A stretch of DNA of 64,000 bases, taken from assembly GCF_000473045.1 (NCBI RefSeq), contig NZ_AXAY01000027.1, forward strand, positions 62,001 through 126,000. Reading direction: 5' to 3'. Position 1 is the stretch's first letter; each line of letters begins with the position of its first letter. Positions 37,426-45,281 of the stretch are shown here, in pieces. Made by a program: the position numbers and the translations under genes. The notes under the pieces are model-generated. The model was not told the origin of the DNA, made no database searches, and worked only from the letters and a program-made list of their open reading frames with translations. Source of the DNA: Bradyrhizobium sp. WSM3983. Lineage in GTDB: Bacteria > Pseudomonadota > Alphaproteobacteria > Rhizobiales > Xanthobacteraceae.

Positions 37426-39090
37426 TTACTGCTTCACCGCAAAGACCCACAGTGAGCCGCCGGGCGGCACCTTGGCCAGCCGCTCGTCGCCGGAGAACAG
37501 CGAGTAGACGCCGCCATAGCCGGAGGTGACGGCGATGTATTGCACGCCGTCCTGCTGCCATGTCACCGGCTGTCCCTCGATGCCGGAGCCGGTCTGGAAC
37601 TGCCAGAGCTTCTTGCCGGTGTCGGCGTCGAAGGCCTCGAACTCGCCAGTCAGCGCGCCCGTGAACACGACGCCGCCCGCGGTCGAGAGCACGCCGGAGA
37701 ACCGCGGGATGTCGCTTGCCGCCTCCCACTTCGCCTTGCCGGTCATCGGATCGATCGCCTTCAGATGGCCGCGCGCGCCGTCACCCCATTCCCAGGGATC
37801 GGTCAGGTCCATGCCGAGATACCATTCACCCTGCTTGAAGGTGGCCGGCTCCGACTTGTACCTGCCGCCGAAGGCGAGCGTGTTGGCGTAGGCAAGGCCG
37901 GTCTGCGGATTGAACGACATCGGCTCCCAGTTCTTGCCGCCGAGGACTGACGGATAAACCGTGACCTTCTTGCCGTCGCGCGCATCCTTGACGACGTCAG
38001 TCTCGATCGGCTTGCCCGTCTTCAGGTCGACGCCGGTTGCCCAATTCACCTTCACGTAAGGGTTGGCCGCGAGCACCTTTCCGTTGGTGCGGTCGAGCAC
38101 GTAGAAGAAGCCGTTGCGGTTGGCGTCCATCAGCACCTTGGTCGGCTTGCCCTCGACGTTCATGTCGGCGAGGACCATTTCGGCCACTGAGTCATAGTCG
38201 AACGGATTGTTCGGCGAGAACTGGTAGTGCCACTTGATCTTGCCGGTCTTGGGATCCATCGCCAGCACGGAGCAAGTGTAGAGATTGTCGCCGGGACGCA
38301 CGGCCGCGTTGAACGGGCCGGGATTGCCGATGCCCCAATACACCGTGTTCAGCTCGGGATCGTAGGAGCCGGTGATCCAGGTCGAGCCGCCGCCAAGCTT
38401 CCAGGTGTCGCCCTTCCAGGTGTCGCCGCCGGGCTCATCCGGCGAGGGGACCGAATGGGTGCGCCAGAGATGCTTGCCCGTCGCCGGATCCCAGCCGTCG
38501 ATGAAGCCGCGCGTGCCGAATTCGGCGCCGGAGATGCCGGTGATGACAACGCCGTCGGCAACGAGCGGCGCCACCGTCATCGAATAGCCTTCCTTGATGT
38601 CGGCCGCCTTCTGCCGCCACAGCTCCTTGCCGTCCTTGGCATCGATCGCGATCACGTTGGCGTCGAGCGTGGTGCGGAACAGCTTGCCGTCGAACAGTGC
38701 GGCGCCGCGGTTGATGATGCCGCAACAGACGATGCGCGGCGTCTCGGCCGGATATTCGATCTTGGATTTCCAGATCTGCTTGCCGGTCTTGGCGTCGACC
38801 GCCATGGTTGCGTTGTGAGAGGTCACGTAGATCACGCCCTGGTACACCAGCGGCTGCGATTCCTCGCTGCGATCGTCGTTGAAGGAATAGTTCCAGACCG
38901 GGACGAGGTTCTTGACGGTGTCTTTGTTCACCTGGTTCAGCGTCGAGAACCGCTGAAGATTGTAGCCCATCCCGTAATTGAGAACGTTCGACGTATCGGT
39001 TGCGCCCTTGACCAGTTGATCGGTCGTCTGCGCGCTCGCAACCGAGCATGCGGATATGACGAGGCTCGCGGCCATCGCAAAGCGTTTCAT
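37426..39090 (-). CDS. exaF: lanthanide-type PQQ alcohol dehydrogenase (ExaF/PedH-like)
   Basis: A 554-residue periplasmic quinoprotein of the methanol/ethanol family. The signal peptide ends at SVASAQ. The disulfide CC is at 122-123. Metal-site residues are Glu190, Asn256, Asp298 and Asp300, the last two in NPFDYDSVAE. The second Asp marks rare-earth enzymes such as ExaF and PedH, while calcium-type ethanol enzymes have Ser there. GGAGGAACGG precedes ATG 39090. The substrate is probably ethanol or longer alcohols and aldehydes, not tested. It is slightly shorter than XoxF. Its own cytochrome and J protein follow. Confidence 0.92.
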   Translation of the reverse strand: MKRFAMAASLVISACSVASAQTTDQLVKGATDTSNVLNYGMGYNLQRFSTLNQVNKDTVKNLVPVWNYSFNDDRSEESQPLVYQGVIYVTSHNATMAVDAKTGKQIWKSKIEYPAETPRIVCCGIINRGAALFDGKLFRTTLDANVIAIDAKDGKELWRQKAADIKEGYSMTVAPLVADGVVITGISGAEFGTRGFIDGWDPATGKHLWRTHSVPSPDEPGGDTWKGDTWKLGGGSTWITGSYDPELNTVYWGIGNPGPFNAAVRPGDNLYTCSVLAMDPKTGKIKWHYQFSPNNPFDYDSVAEMVLADMNVEGKPTKVLMDANRNGFFYVLDRTNGKVLAANPYVKVNWATGVDLKTGKPIETDVVKDARDGKKVTVYPSVLGGKNWEPMSFNPQTGLAYANTLAFGGRYKSEPATFKQGEWYLGMDLTDPWEWGDGARGHLKAIDPMTGKAKWEAASDIPRFSGVLSTAGGVVFTGALTGEFEAFDADTGKKLWQFQTGSGIEGQPVTWQQDGVQYIAVTSGYGGVYSLFSGDERLAKVPPGGSLWVFAVKQ

Positions 39091-39433
39091 CCGTTCCTCC
39101 CAATATGCGCGCCTTTTGGCGCTGCAGGAACAACACTCCGTCGGAAAGCAAAACGCGTCAATACGAAAGTCGAAAGCGCGCTGCCAATATGTTGCGCGGC
39201 GGATGCCGGTCACCTGACGGAAACCTGACAATCTTGTCGTCACTTGCGCGCAGGCGCTGAAAAAATTCCGCGGCATGATGCAGGGCCAGCGATCGGCTCT
39301 GGCGCGGGGCTGGCCGGATCCGCGAATTGTGCGGTGCGCAGGTTGCACTTCCGGACTTGAACCGGGCGCCCCCAAGTGGATTTATGTCATTCGGTCCCCA
39401 TCGAATCGGGGCTCTTGGTCAGGGAGGTCTCAA
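39091..39433. promoter_or_regulatory. divergent region between exaF and lanM
   Basis: Between the leftward exaF operon and rightward lanM lie 343 bases with no credible gene. The region should carry both promoters, and shared control by metal is an attractive guess. There is no clear palindrome longer than about 10 bp, only GC-rich tracts around 39280-39330. Confidence 0.5.
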
Positions 39434-39826
39434 ATGATATCGCGTCGCTCAGTTGCGCTTGCGCTCACGACTGCATTGTTGGCGGGGCCGGCTTGGTCGG
39501 CATCCGGCGACGCCGTCAAGATGTTCGATACCGACAATGACGGCACGCTCGATCTCGCCGAGGCGAAGAAGGCTGCAGCCGCGCTCTTCGCAAAGCTCGA
39601 TCCCGACCACGACGGGACGCTCGACGCGCGCGAATTGCGCGGACGGTTAACGGCGAAAGAATTCGCCGCCGCCGACCCCGATCACGACGGCACGCTGACG
39701 CTCGATGAATATCTCGCCGTGGTGGAGCAGCGCTTCAACGCCGCGAATCCCGACAAGGATGGAACGCTGGATGCGAAGGAGTTGAAGTCGCGCGCCGGCC
39801 GCGCACTGCTGCGGCTGTTGCGATAG
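39434..39826 (+). CDS. lanM: lanmodulin, lanthanide-binding EF-hand protein
   Basis: A 130-residue secreted protein. The signal peptide is cut near PAWSA. Four EF-hand loops follow: 32-43 (DTDNDGTLDLAE), 56-67 (DPDHDGTLDARE), 81-92 (DPDHDGTLTLDE) and 105-116 (NPDKDGTLDAKE). Three of four have Pro at loop position 2, the lanmodulin hallmark, and the starts are 24, 25 and 24 residues apart, as I recall for Methylobacterium LanM. Differences: EF1 has Thr instead of Pro, and EF3 has Thr instead of Asp at position 9. AGGGAGG precedes ATG 39434. A periplasmic rare-earth buffer beside exaF and pqqA. Confidence 0.93.
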   Translation: MISRRSVALALTTALLAGPAWSASGDAVKMFDTDNDGTLDLAEAKKAAAALFAKLDPDHDGTLDARELRGRLTAKEFAAADPDHDGTLTLDEYLAVVEQRFNAANPDKDGTLDAKELKSRAGRALLRLLR

Positions 39827-39951
39827 GCGGGCCGCCGGGAGCGGACACCGAATTTCTGCCCTGAAATTCGGAACATCGGTCGATTCGACCTGTTCTCCTC
39901 AACATCCCGGCGCTGGGGCCGCGCGGCGGGAAGGATAAGGAGACGAAGCAG

Positions 39952-40275
39952 ATGAACACGAAACGATCCATTCTTGTTGCGTGCACAGTCCTGACGTTGA
40001 GCGCCGGCACGGCGATGGCGGGCCCATGCAGCACCGGCAGCGCCGCGGACAAGGACGCCGGCTCTGGTCCCACGGTGGGCTCGGCGCAGTCCCATTCATC
40101 CGACGCGGCCGGCAACACCGGCCAGCACCCGCCGACCAGCACGATGAATCGTGCGAGCGGCGAAACGCCGGCGTCGTCTGAGGACGCACAGCGTCAGATG
40201 CAAGGCCAGCCGACGGCGGCTCAGGAGGCCGAAGGTGCCAAGCCGAACGCGATGGCCTCCAACGAGGGCTGCTGA
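39952..40275 (+). CDS. small secreted hydrophilic protein, unknown function
   Basis: A 107-residue product. The signal peptide ends at AMAGP. The mature protein is disordered-looking, rich in Ser, Gly, Ala and Gln, with one cysteine near the start (GPCSTGS) and one as the last residue (NEGC). AAGGAG stands ahead of the ATG. It lies 125 bases after lanM on the same strand and before pqqA, so it may belong to the metal region. No family recognised. Confidence 0.7.
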   Translation: MNTKRSILVACTVLTLSAGTAMAGPCSTGSAADKDAGSGPTVGSAQSHSSDAAGNTGQHPPTSTMNRASGETPASSEDAQRQMQGQPTAAQEAEGAKPNAMASNEGC

Positions 40276-40498
40276 CAGCGAGGCGTGCCTCGTATCGAGA
40301 CGCTCGCGGCGTCGCGCAAGGCGCCCTCCACAGGCCGCGTTTGACCACGAGAGAACTGGCTTTGCCCGAGAGAGAAATGCAGCCGCGAAGAATCGGCACG
40401 GACTCGCTCGACGTTCGAATCGAGGCTTGAACTGTATCGGGCGCAGCCCTAGGTTTTGCCCGGCGCGATGTCGCGCTCAATACTTGGGGAGACCCCGA

Positions 40499-40579
40499 AT
40501 GGCTTGGAAAGCTCCGAAGATCGTGGAAGTGCCGGTCGGCATGGAAATCAACATGTACGCCTGCGCTGCGCGCAAGTAA
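40499..40579 (+). CDS. pqqA: PQQ precursor peptide PqqA
   Basis: A 26-codon gene. The product carries the crosslink substrate segment GMEINMYACA, with Glu16 and Tyr20 in the conserved spacing that PqqE and the later enzymes join to make pyrroloquinoline quinone. The N-terminus MAWKAPKIVEV is typical. GGGGAG is eight bases before the ATG. None of pqqB, C, D or E is in the window, so this is a stand-alone precursor gene. It would raise cofactor supply for the quinoproteins nearby. Confidence 0.93.
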   Translation: MAWKAPKIVEVPVGMEINMYACAARK

Positions 40580-40594
40580 GACTGAACGAACGAC

Positions 40595-40636
40595 CTACCA
40601 CGGCTTCGATGGCGGATGCCGTCGAAGCCGTGGTAG
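40595..40636 (+). terminator. 15-bp perfect hairpin downstream of pqqA
   Basis: CTACCACGGCTTCGA at 40595-40609 pairs fully with 40622-40636 around a 12-base loop, 15 bases after the pqqA stop. No T-run follows. It may protect the short pqqA message or separate it from the next gene, whose frame-compatible ATG at 40609 lies in the stem. Confidence 0.65.
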
Positions 40637-40644
40637 TGTCAGGG

Positions 40645-41514
40645 ATGCGCGCGAGAGCCGATACACTCTGGACCATAGCTGCCTGCACAATCGCGCTTGC
40701 GCCGGTACCTGCGAGCGCCGAAGAGGGCTTCGACACCGAGCACATCTTCGGCTTCATGATCGGTAGCGATGTCGGCAATGTCGGCGAGCGCGAATTCCAG
40801 ACCGAGACGACGGGACGCTTCGGCAAGGGCGGCGGCAACTATCGCGCGCTCGGCCATGAGGTCGAGATCGAAATCGTGCCGTTGCCGAATTTTCGCATCG
40901 AGGTCGGCGGCACCGCCACGCTGCACGACATCACCGGCGTCCCTGATATCGACGACCGGCGCCAGTTCAACTTCCAGGGCCTCTCGCTCGACCTGCGCTA
41001 TCGCCTGCTCGACCGCGAGAGAGCCCCGTTCGGGATGACCGTCGCCGCCGAGACCCATGGCGATCGCATCGACGAGGTCAGCGGTGCGAAGGGGCGGATG
41101 TACGGCACCGACTTTACGCTCGCCTTCGATCGCGAGCTGATCCCGAATTTTGCGATCGGCGCGCTCAATTTGATCTACCAGCCGGAGTGGACTCGCTTCG
41201 AGGTGAGCGGACTGTCAGAGAAAAGCTCGACCATCGGCGCGGCCTTCGCCGGCATGGTGCGCGTAAGCCCCAACGTGCTGCTCGGCGGCGAGATACGCTA
41301 CTTCCGCCAGTATGAAGGCATCAGCCTCGGCGAGTTCTCCGGCCAGGCCCTATTCGTCGGACCGACCGCCTATTTCCAGCTCTCCGGGCAATCGCGGCTC
41401 ACTTTGAGCTGGAGCATGCAGGCCTGGGGCCGTCCAGCCGGATCGGGGGCCAATCTCGATCTCGTCAATTTCGAGCGCCATCAGGCGCGGCTGGTGTTCG
41501 GGATTAACTTCTAG
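40645..41514 (+). CDS. probable outer-membrane barrel protein, unknown function
   Basis: A 289-residue secreted protein. The signal peptide ends at PASAEEG. The rest shows alternating hydrophobic strands, for example FRIEVGGTATLHDI, LSLDLRYRLLDRE and ARLVFGINF, with a closing Phe as in outer-membrane barrels. It resembles a small porin-like or transport-associated barrel. ATG 40645 was chosen because the one at 40609 is inside the hairpin stem. It follows pqqA on the same strand within the metal region, so a function in uptake is possible but unshown. Confidence 0.72.
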   Translation: MRARADTLWTIAACTIALAPVPASAEEGFDTEHIFGFMIGSDVGNVGEREFQTETTGRFGKGGGNYRALGHEVEIEIVPLPNFRIEVGGTATLHDITGVPDIDDRRQFNFQGLSLDLRYRLLDRERAPFGMTVAAETHGDRIDEVSGAKGRMYGTDFTLAFDRELIPNFAIGALNLIYQPEWTRFEVSGLSEKSSTIGAAFAGMVRVSPNVLLGGEIRYFRQYEGISLGEFSGQALFVGPTAYFQLSGQSRLTLSWSMQAWGRPAGSGANLDLVNFERHQARLVFGINF

Positions 41515-41620
41515 CAAAACGCGTTCCCCGCCCGTTTCTCACGCCGGATTGAAACTTTCCCGCTCCTTGGAGCGTAACTTTTCGTGCTAATCTCAATCGC
41601 TTCCGCGCGAGGATCCCGGC

Positions 41621-41830
41621 ATGAATCCAATCGACCTGGTGGTGACTGTGTGTGCGGTGCTCTCGCCTGCGACCTGCGAGGAGCAGCATCTGGTGTTCAA
41701 CTATGCGGGATCGCCGACGCAATGCGCGATGGCCGCGCCGCCCTATATCGCGCAGTGGGTCGGTGAGCATCCGAAGTGGCAAGCGGTACGCTGGCGCTGC
41801 GAATATCCGCACCCGAACGACAAGGCCTAA
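41621..41830 (+). CDS. small four-cysteine protein, unknown function
   Basis: A 69-residue protein with four cysteines (VTVCAVL, ATCEEQH, TQCAMAA, WRCEYPH) and a short hydrophobic start without a clear cleavage site. The last part, WVGEHPKWQAVRWRCEYP, is tryptophan-rich. Similar small proteins are common in rhizobia. Its stop lies four bases from the end of the convergent gene. Confidence 0.65.
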   Translation: MNPIDLVVTVCAVLSPATCEEQHLVFNYAGSPTQCAMAAPPYIAQWVGEHPKWQAVRWRCEYPHPNDKA

Positions 41831-41834
41831 GGCG

Positions 41835-42188
41835 CTACTTCGTGCAGTCCTTCAGATCCTTGTCGGCGATCGAGAACACCGCATCGGCCTTGATCTCGAT
41901 GTCGCGTACGACGCATTGCCGTGAGTTGGGATAGCTGACCTTGGCATCGTAACGACCGGGCTCGACGCCGGTGATCCGCAGGCGCTCGTCGTGGTCGACC
42001 TCCTTGTCCTTGTCGTTCAGGCACTGGTTCGGACCCCAGTCGGTCTTGCCGGCCGGTGCGAGCTGGAAGCCCGAGATCGTCTCACTCGTCAAATTCCAAA
42101 GCCGGATGCCTTTGCCCTTGGTCTGCGCGAGCGCCGCGCCCGGCATCGCGACCAACAGGATGCCGATCGCAATCAGGTGACGGCGCAT
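41835..42188 (-). CDS. secreted hypothetical protein
   Basis: A 117-residue product with a signal peptide ending at AALAQ. The mature part starts GKGIRLWNLTSETISGFQLAPAG and has three cysteines (NQCLND, RQCVVR, KDCTK), with a pattern of strands that recalls small periplasmic beta-sandwich proteins. The gene stands 47 bases after the ABC ATPase gene on the same strand. ATG 42188 gives the cleanest signal. Function unknown. Confidence 0.7.
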   Translation of the reverse strand: MRRHLIAIGILLVAMPGAALAQTKGKGIRLWNLTSETISGFQLAPAGKTDWGPNQCLNDKDKEVDHDERLRITGVEPGRYDAKVSYPNSRQCVVRDIEIKADAVFSIADKDLKDCTK

Positions 42189-42235
42189 GGTGATCTCCCT
42201 CGACAATCTCGTTGGGCTCAGTTGACCACGAGTTC

Positions 42236-42946
42236 TCATTTCGATTCAAGCGGCGGCGATGCGAGCCCCACCCTGATCCCGGCAAGCTCAGCCTCACTGC
42301 GCTCAGCGCGCGGAATCGAGATCGGCACCTCCTGCACGATGCGAGCCGGGCGCGGCGACAGGAAGAACAGGCGGTCGCCGAGACGGATCGCATCGTCGAG
42401 GCTGTGGGTGACGAGCAACGTCATCACCGAACGGCTCGCCACCAGCGTCGCGATCTCGTCGCGCAGGCGGCGGGCGAGCGCGTCGTCGAGCGAGGCGAGC
42501 GGCTCGTCGAGCACGAGCAGGTCGGGCTCGACTGCGAAGGCGCGGGCCAGTGCGACGCGGCGAGCGAGCCCTAGCGACAATTCGCCGGGATAGTGGCTGC
42601 GATGCGCGTCGAGCTCTAATATCCTGAACAGCTCGGCGAGCTTCGCATCGGAGGCGTCAGGCGCAGCCAACCGCACGTTCTGCTCGACCGAGCGCCACGG
42701 CAACAGCCGCGGCTCCTGGAACACCATGCCGATCCGCGCCTTCGGCGGGCGCGCGACATGGCCGGCGAAGTCGCGGTCGAGCCCGAGGATGATGCGCAGC
42801 ATCGTGCTCTTGCCGCAGCCGGAGGGGCCGATCAGCACGCCGATCTCGCCGGACTGCAGCGCGAATTTCAGCGGCGCCAGCACCTCGTGCGTCTCGCCCG
42901 CAGCGCTCCTGTAGGTCTTGCCTGTGATCTCGACCTCAAGCCGCAC
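42236..42946 (-). CDS. ABC transporter ATP-binding protein, NitT/TauT type, degenerate signature
   Basis: A 236-residue ATPase. The Walker A is GPSGCGKST, the Q-loop VFQEPRLLPW, Walker B LLVLDEP, and the switch histidine in VTHSLDDA. The signature, usually LSGGQ, reads ELSLGLARRVALARA, a departure in the two positions after Ser that I have seen in a few relatives of this transporter type. It overlaps the permease stop by 11 bases. Third gene of a binding protein-permease-ATPase set inside the rare-earth region. Confidence 0.88.
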   Translation of the reverse strand: MRLEVEITGKTYRSAAGETHEVLAPLKFALQSGEIGVLIGPSGCGKSTMLRIILGLDRDFAGHVARPPKARIGMVFQEPRLLPWRSVEQNVRLAAPDASDAKLAELFRILELDAHRSHYPGELSLGLARRVALARAFAVEPDLLVLDEPLASLDDALARRLRDEIATLVASRSVMTLLVTHSLDDAIRLGDRLFFLSPRPARIVQEVPISIPRAERSEAELAGIRVGLASPPLESK

Positions 42947-43673
42947 GGGGCCGCCACCGCGTTGCGCGGGCCTCGAACGGCTGGACCAGCGCTGTCTCGA
43001 TCACGAGCACGACCGCGGCGAATGTCAGGGAATAGGCGAGCAGCCGCGGCGTGTCGAACAGCTGGAAGGCGACACCGATCTCGAACCCGACGCCGTTCGG
43101 CCGCCCCAACAGCTCGGCGACCAGCACGATCTTCCACACCAGCGACAGGCCGGAGCGGGCGGAGGCCGCGATATAGGGCGCAAGCTGCGGCAGCACGACG
43201 TGGCGGAACGCGCGCCAGCGCGGCATCGCAAAGACGGTCGCCATTTCATCCAGCGACCTGTCGAGCGCACGCGTGCCCTCGCGCAAGGTGACGACTGCAG
43301 TCGGCAGCTTGTTGATGGCGATGGCAGCGATCGCCGCGGCCTCGGTCAGCCCGGCCCAGATATAGGCCAGCACGATCACTACCAGCGCCGGCAGGTTCAA
43401 CAGCAGGATCAGCCAGGGATCGCCGAGCCGGTCGGCGAGCTTCACCCGCCCCATCAAATAGCCGATGGCGCTGCCGACCGACATCGCCAGCACGAAGGAC
43501 AACGCGACGCGCGCGAGCGTCGCACCGAGATGCAGAAACAGCGCGCCGCTTGACGCTTCCGCGATGATGACGTCAAGCACGGCCGGCGGGGAAGGCAGCT
43601 TGGCGCCGCCGACGAACAGCGCGGCAATCCACCAGATCGCGAGGAAAAGGGCGAACGAGAGAAGGCGCAGCAC
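42936..43673 (-). CDS. ABC transporter permease, NitT/TauT type
   Basis: An inner-membrane protein of 245 residues with six hydrophobic segments. The cytoplasmic loop is DEMATVFAMPRWRAFRHVVLP near residue 150, and the second typical segment VWKIVLVAELLGRPNGVGFEI near 185. The GTG at 43673 with CGGAG ahead starts one base after the binding-protein stop; the long upstream frame on this strand lies within that gene. Works with the flanking ATPase and binding protein. Confidence 0.87.
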   Translation of the reverse strand: MLRLLSFALFLAIWWIAALFVGGAKLPSPPAVLDVIIAEASSGALFLHLGATLARVALSFVLAMSVGSAIGYLMGRVKLADRLGDPWLILLLNLPALVVIVLAYIWAGLTEAAAIAAIAINKLPTAVVTLREGTRALDRSLDEMATVFAMPRWRAFRHVVLPQLAPYIAASARSGLSLVWKIVLVAELLGRPNGVGFEIGVAFQLFDTPRLLAYSLTFAAVVLVIETALVQPFEARATRWRPRAA

Positions 43674-43674
43674 C

Positions 43675-44655
43675 TCAGTCTCCGGGGACTTCGTGATAGA
43701 ACGTGCCGGGATCAAGCTCGGCTGCCGGGCCGACAAGGTCGCGACCGCCGGTCTCGGCCAGCACGCGATAGAGCACGCGCGCATCCGCTTCCTCATCGTT
43801 GATGTTCCGGCGTGGAATGCCGTCACGATAGCGGTCGCGGTAGGTTTTGAGCATGGCCGGATCGCTCGCGCCGGTGAGCGGTGCGATCTTGTCCCAGGCC
43901 GCATCCGAGGTGACCAGCAGCTGCTTGGCCTTGCGGGTCATGGCGATGAAGCGCGCCACGGCATCGCGATGGCTCGCGGCCCAGCCCTCGTCGAAGACAT
44001 AGCCGACGGCGGAGACCGCGCCCTTGGCGCCGAGTTTCGGCAAAATCTCCTCGATGCCGGCGAGGCGCCGAAAACCCTTGGCCTCAAGCTGGGCGCAGAA
44101 ATTCCAGAAATTGAGGCTTGCATCCATCTCGCCGTCGAGTGCCTTGGCGGCGATCAGAGGCGGCGCGCCATAGACGATCGTCGCATCGGACTTCAGGTCG
44201 ATGCCGTCCTGCTTCATCCGCGCTTGCAGCAGCAGCCAGCTCTTATCGATGGGGCCGCCGCCGACGGCGAGCTTGCGGCCCCTGAGGTCGGCGAGCGTCT
44301 TGATCGGCGAAGCGGCTGGCACCATTACCGCACCGAGCGCGCTGGAATAGGGATAGAAGGTGAGCTTGGCGCCGAGCGCGCGCTCGCGCGAGACCCACAG
44401 CCAGTCCGACAGAATAATGTCGGCATTGCCGGCACGAAGCGCGATCTTGCCGGCCTCGGGGCTCGCAAGCTCGGTGACCTCCAGCGACAGGTCGGCCTCC
44501 TTGTCGAGGCCGGCGCCACGGATCGTCGCCAGTTCCCAGGAGAACGTTCCGGTCTTCTGCACCGCCAGGCGGATGGTGTCCGCAGCACGGGCCGGTGCAC
44601 CATGCGTCAGCGCCAGCATCATTGCGAGCGCCAATATTCGTGCCAAAACTCTCAT
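43675..44655 (-). CDS. ABC transporter substrate-binding protein, NitT/TauT type
   Basis: A 326-residue periplasmic protein with a signal peptide ending at APARAAD. The mature start is TIRLAVQKTGTFSWELATIRG, and later ADIILSDWLWVSRERALGA and DASLNFWNFCAQLEAKG are characteristic of a subgroup I link to PQQ regions. Alternative starts at 44670 (SD too close) and 44706 (GGAAG seven bases before) would lengthen the signal. The ligand is unknown; the place within a lanthanide and PQQ island suggests a metal carrier or a cofactor-related compound. Divergent from the cysteine-rich gene at 44743. Confidence 0.85.
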   Translation of the reverse strand: MRVLARILALAMMLALTHGAPARAADTIRLAVQKTGTFSWELATIRGAGLDKEADLSLEVTELASPEAGKIALRAGNADIILSDWLWVSRERALGAKLTFYPYSSALGAVMVPAASPIKTLADLRGRKLAVGGGPIDKSWLLLQARMKQDGIDLKSDATIVYGAPPLIAAKALDGEMDASLNFWNFCAQLEAKGFRRLAGIEEILPKLGAKGAVSAVGYVFDEGWAASHRDAVARFIAMTRKAKQLLVTSDAAWDKIAPLTGASDPAMLKTYRDRYRDGIPRRNINDEEADARVLYRVLAETGGRDLVGPAAELDPGTFYHEVPGD

Positions 44656-44742
44656 CGCCTTGTGAGCCATTTCCTCGAAGGGAGTGCTTTTCAGGACAAT
44701 AGGCATAGCATAGCTTCCATCGCAACCAGCGGGAGGACGCTC

Positions 44743-45102
44743 ATGAGTTTTGCGGGACGGGTACGACCGATTGTCGCCGCTGTGGCCGTGCTCGCGGCAA
44801 CCGCCTGCGCGGCGCGGGCCGAGGAGGCCAATGATTATCCGACGTCGGCGCGCGCGGAATATGTCTATGGCTGCATGAAGGCCAATGGCGAAACGCGGCA
44901 AGCGATCGAGCAATGCTCCTGCTCAATCGACGTGGTCGCCTCGATCGTACCCTATGAACGATATGTCACCGCCGAAACCGCACTCAGCATGTCCCAGGTC
45001 CGCGGCAATCTCGGCACCCAGTTCCGGACATCAGAGCAGGCGAATTCGGCTGTGAATGATTTGCGGCGGGCACAGGCGGAAGCCGAGGTGAGGTGTTTCT
45101 GA
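44743..45102 (+). CDS. secreted cysteine-rich small protein
   Basis: A 119-residue product. The signal peptide is cut near CAARAEE. The mature part has VYGCMKANGETRQAIEQCSCSIDVVASI, with a C-x16-C-x-C arrangement, and ends RCF. GGGAGG lies before ATG 44743. It is divergent from the importer operon across 87 bases. A family of such proteins often sits near PQQ dehydrogenase genes, in my recollection, with unknown role; a redox or metal contact is possible. Confidence 0.72.
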   Translation: MSFAGRVRPIVAAVAVLAATACAARAEEANDYPTSARAEYVYGCMKANGETRQAIEQCSCSIDVVASIVPYERYVTAETALSMSQVRGNLGTQFRTSEQANSAVNDLRRAQAEAEVRCF

Positions 45103-45112
45103 ATGGTGTCTC

Positions 45113-45271
45113 ACCCTCCCCTGGAGGGGGAGGGTCGATCGCGCGCAGCGCGAGCGGGGTGGGGTGATCTCTCCACTCGGGCACTGTGCGAGGTGGATAG
45201 ACCGTCACCCCACCCCGTCTCACATTTCGCTGCGCTCAATGTGAGCCGACCCTCCCCCTCCAGGGGAGGGT
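45113..45271. repeat. 159-bp nested inverted repeat
   Basis: A 25-bp arm at 45113-45137 pairs perfectly with 45247-45271. Inside it is a second pair around GCGGGGTGGGGTGA (from 45154) and TCACCCCACCCC (from about 45205). The element fills the gap between two convergent genes and could fold into a multi-arm structure. It would serve as a bidirectional transcript end, or be a dispersed palindromic repeat of the genus. Confidence 0.8.
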
Positions 45272-45281
45272 ACTCCGATCC

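Noticed and set aside
39434..39826. Generic calcium EF-hand or calmodulin-like protein
   Set aside because: Pro at loop position 2 in three loops, the 24/25/24 spacing and the lanthanide neighbourhood fit lanmodulin better.
40609..40644. Start at 40609 for the barrel-like gene
   Set aside because: It is in the stem of the pqqA hairpin, and the signal peptide begins at 40645.
45113..45271. CRISPR array
   Set aside because: The repeats are inverted and nested, not regularly spaced direct repeats, and no cas genes are present.
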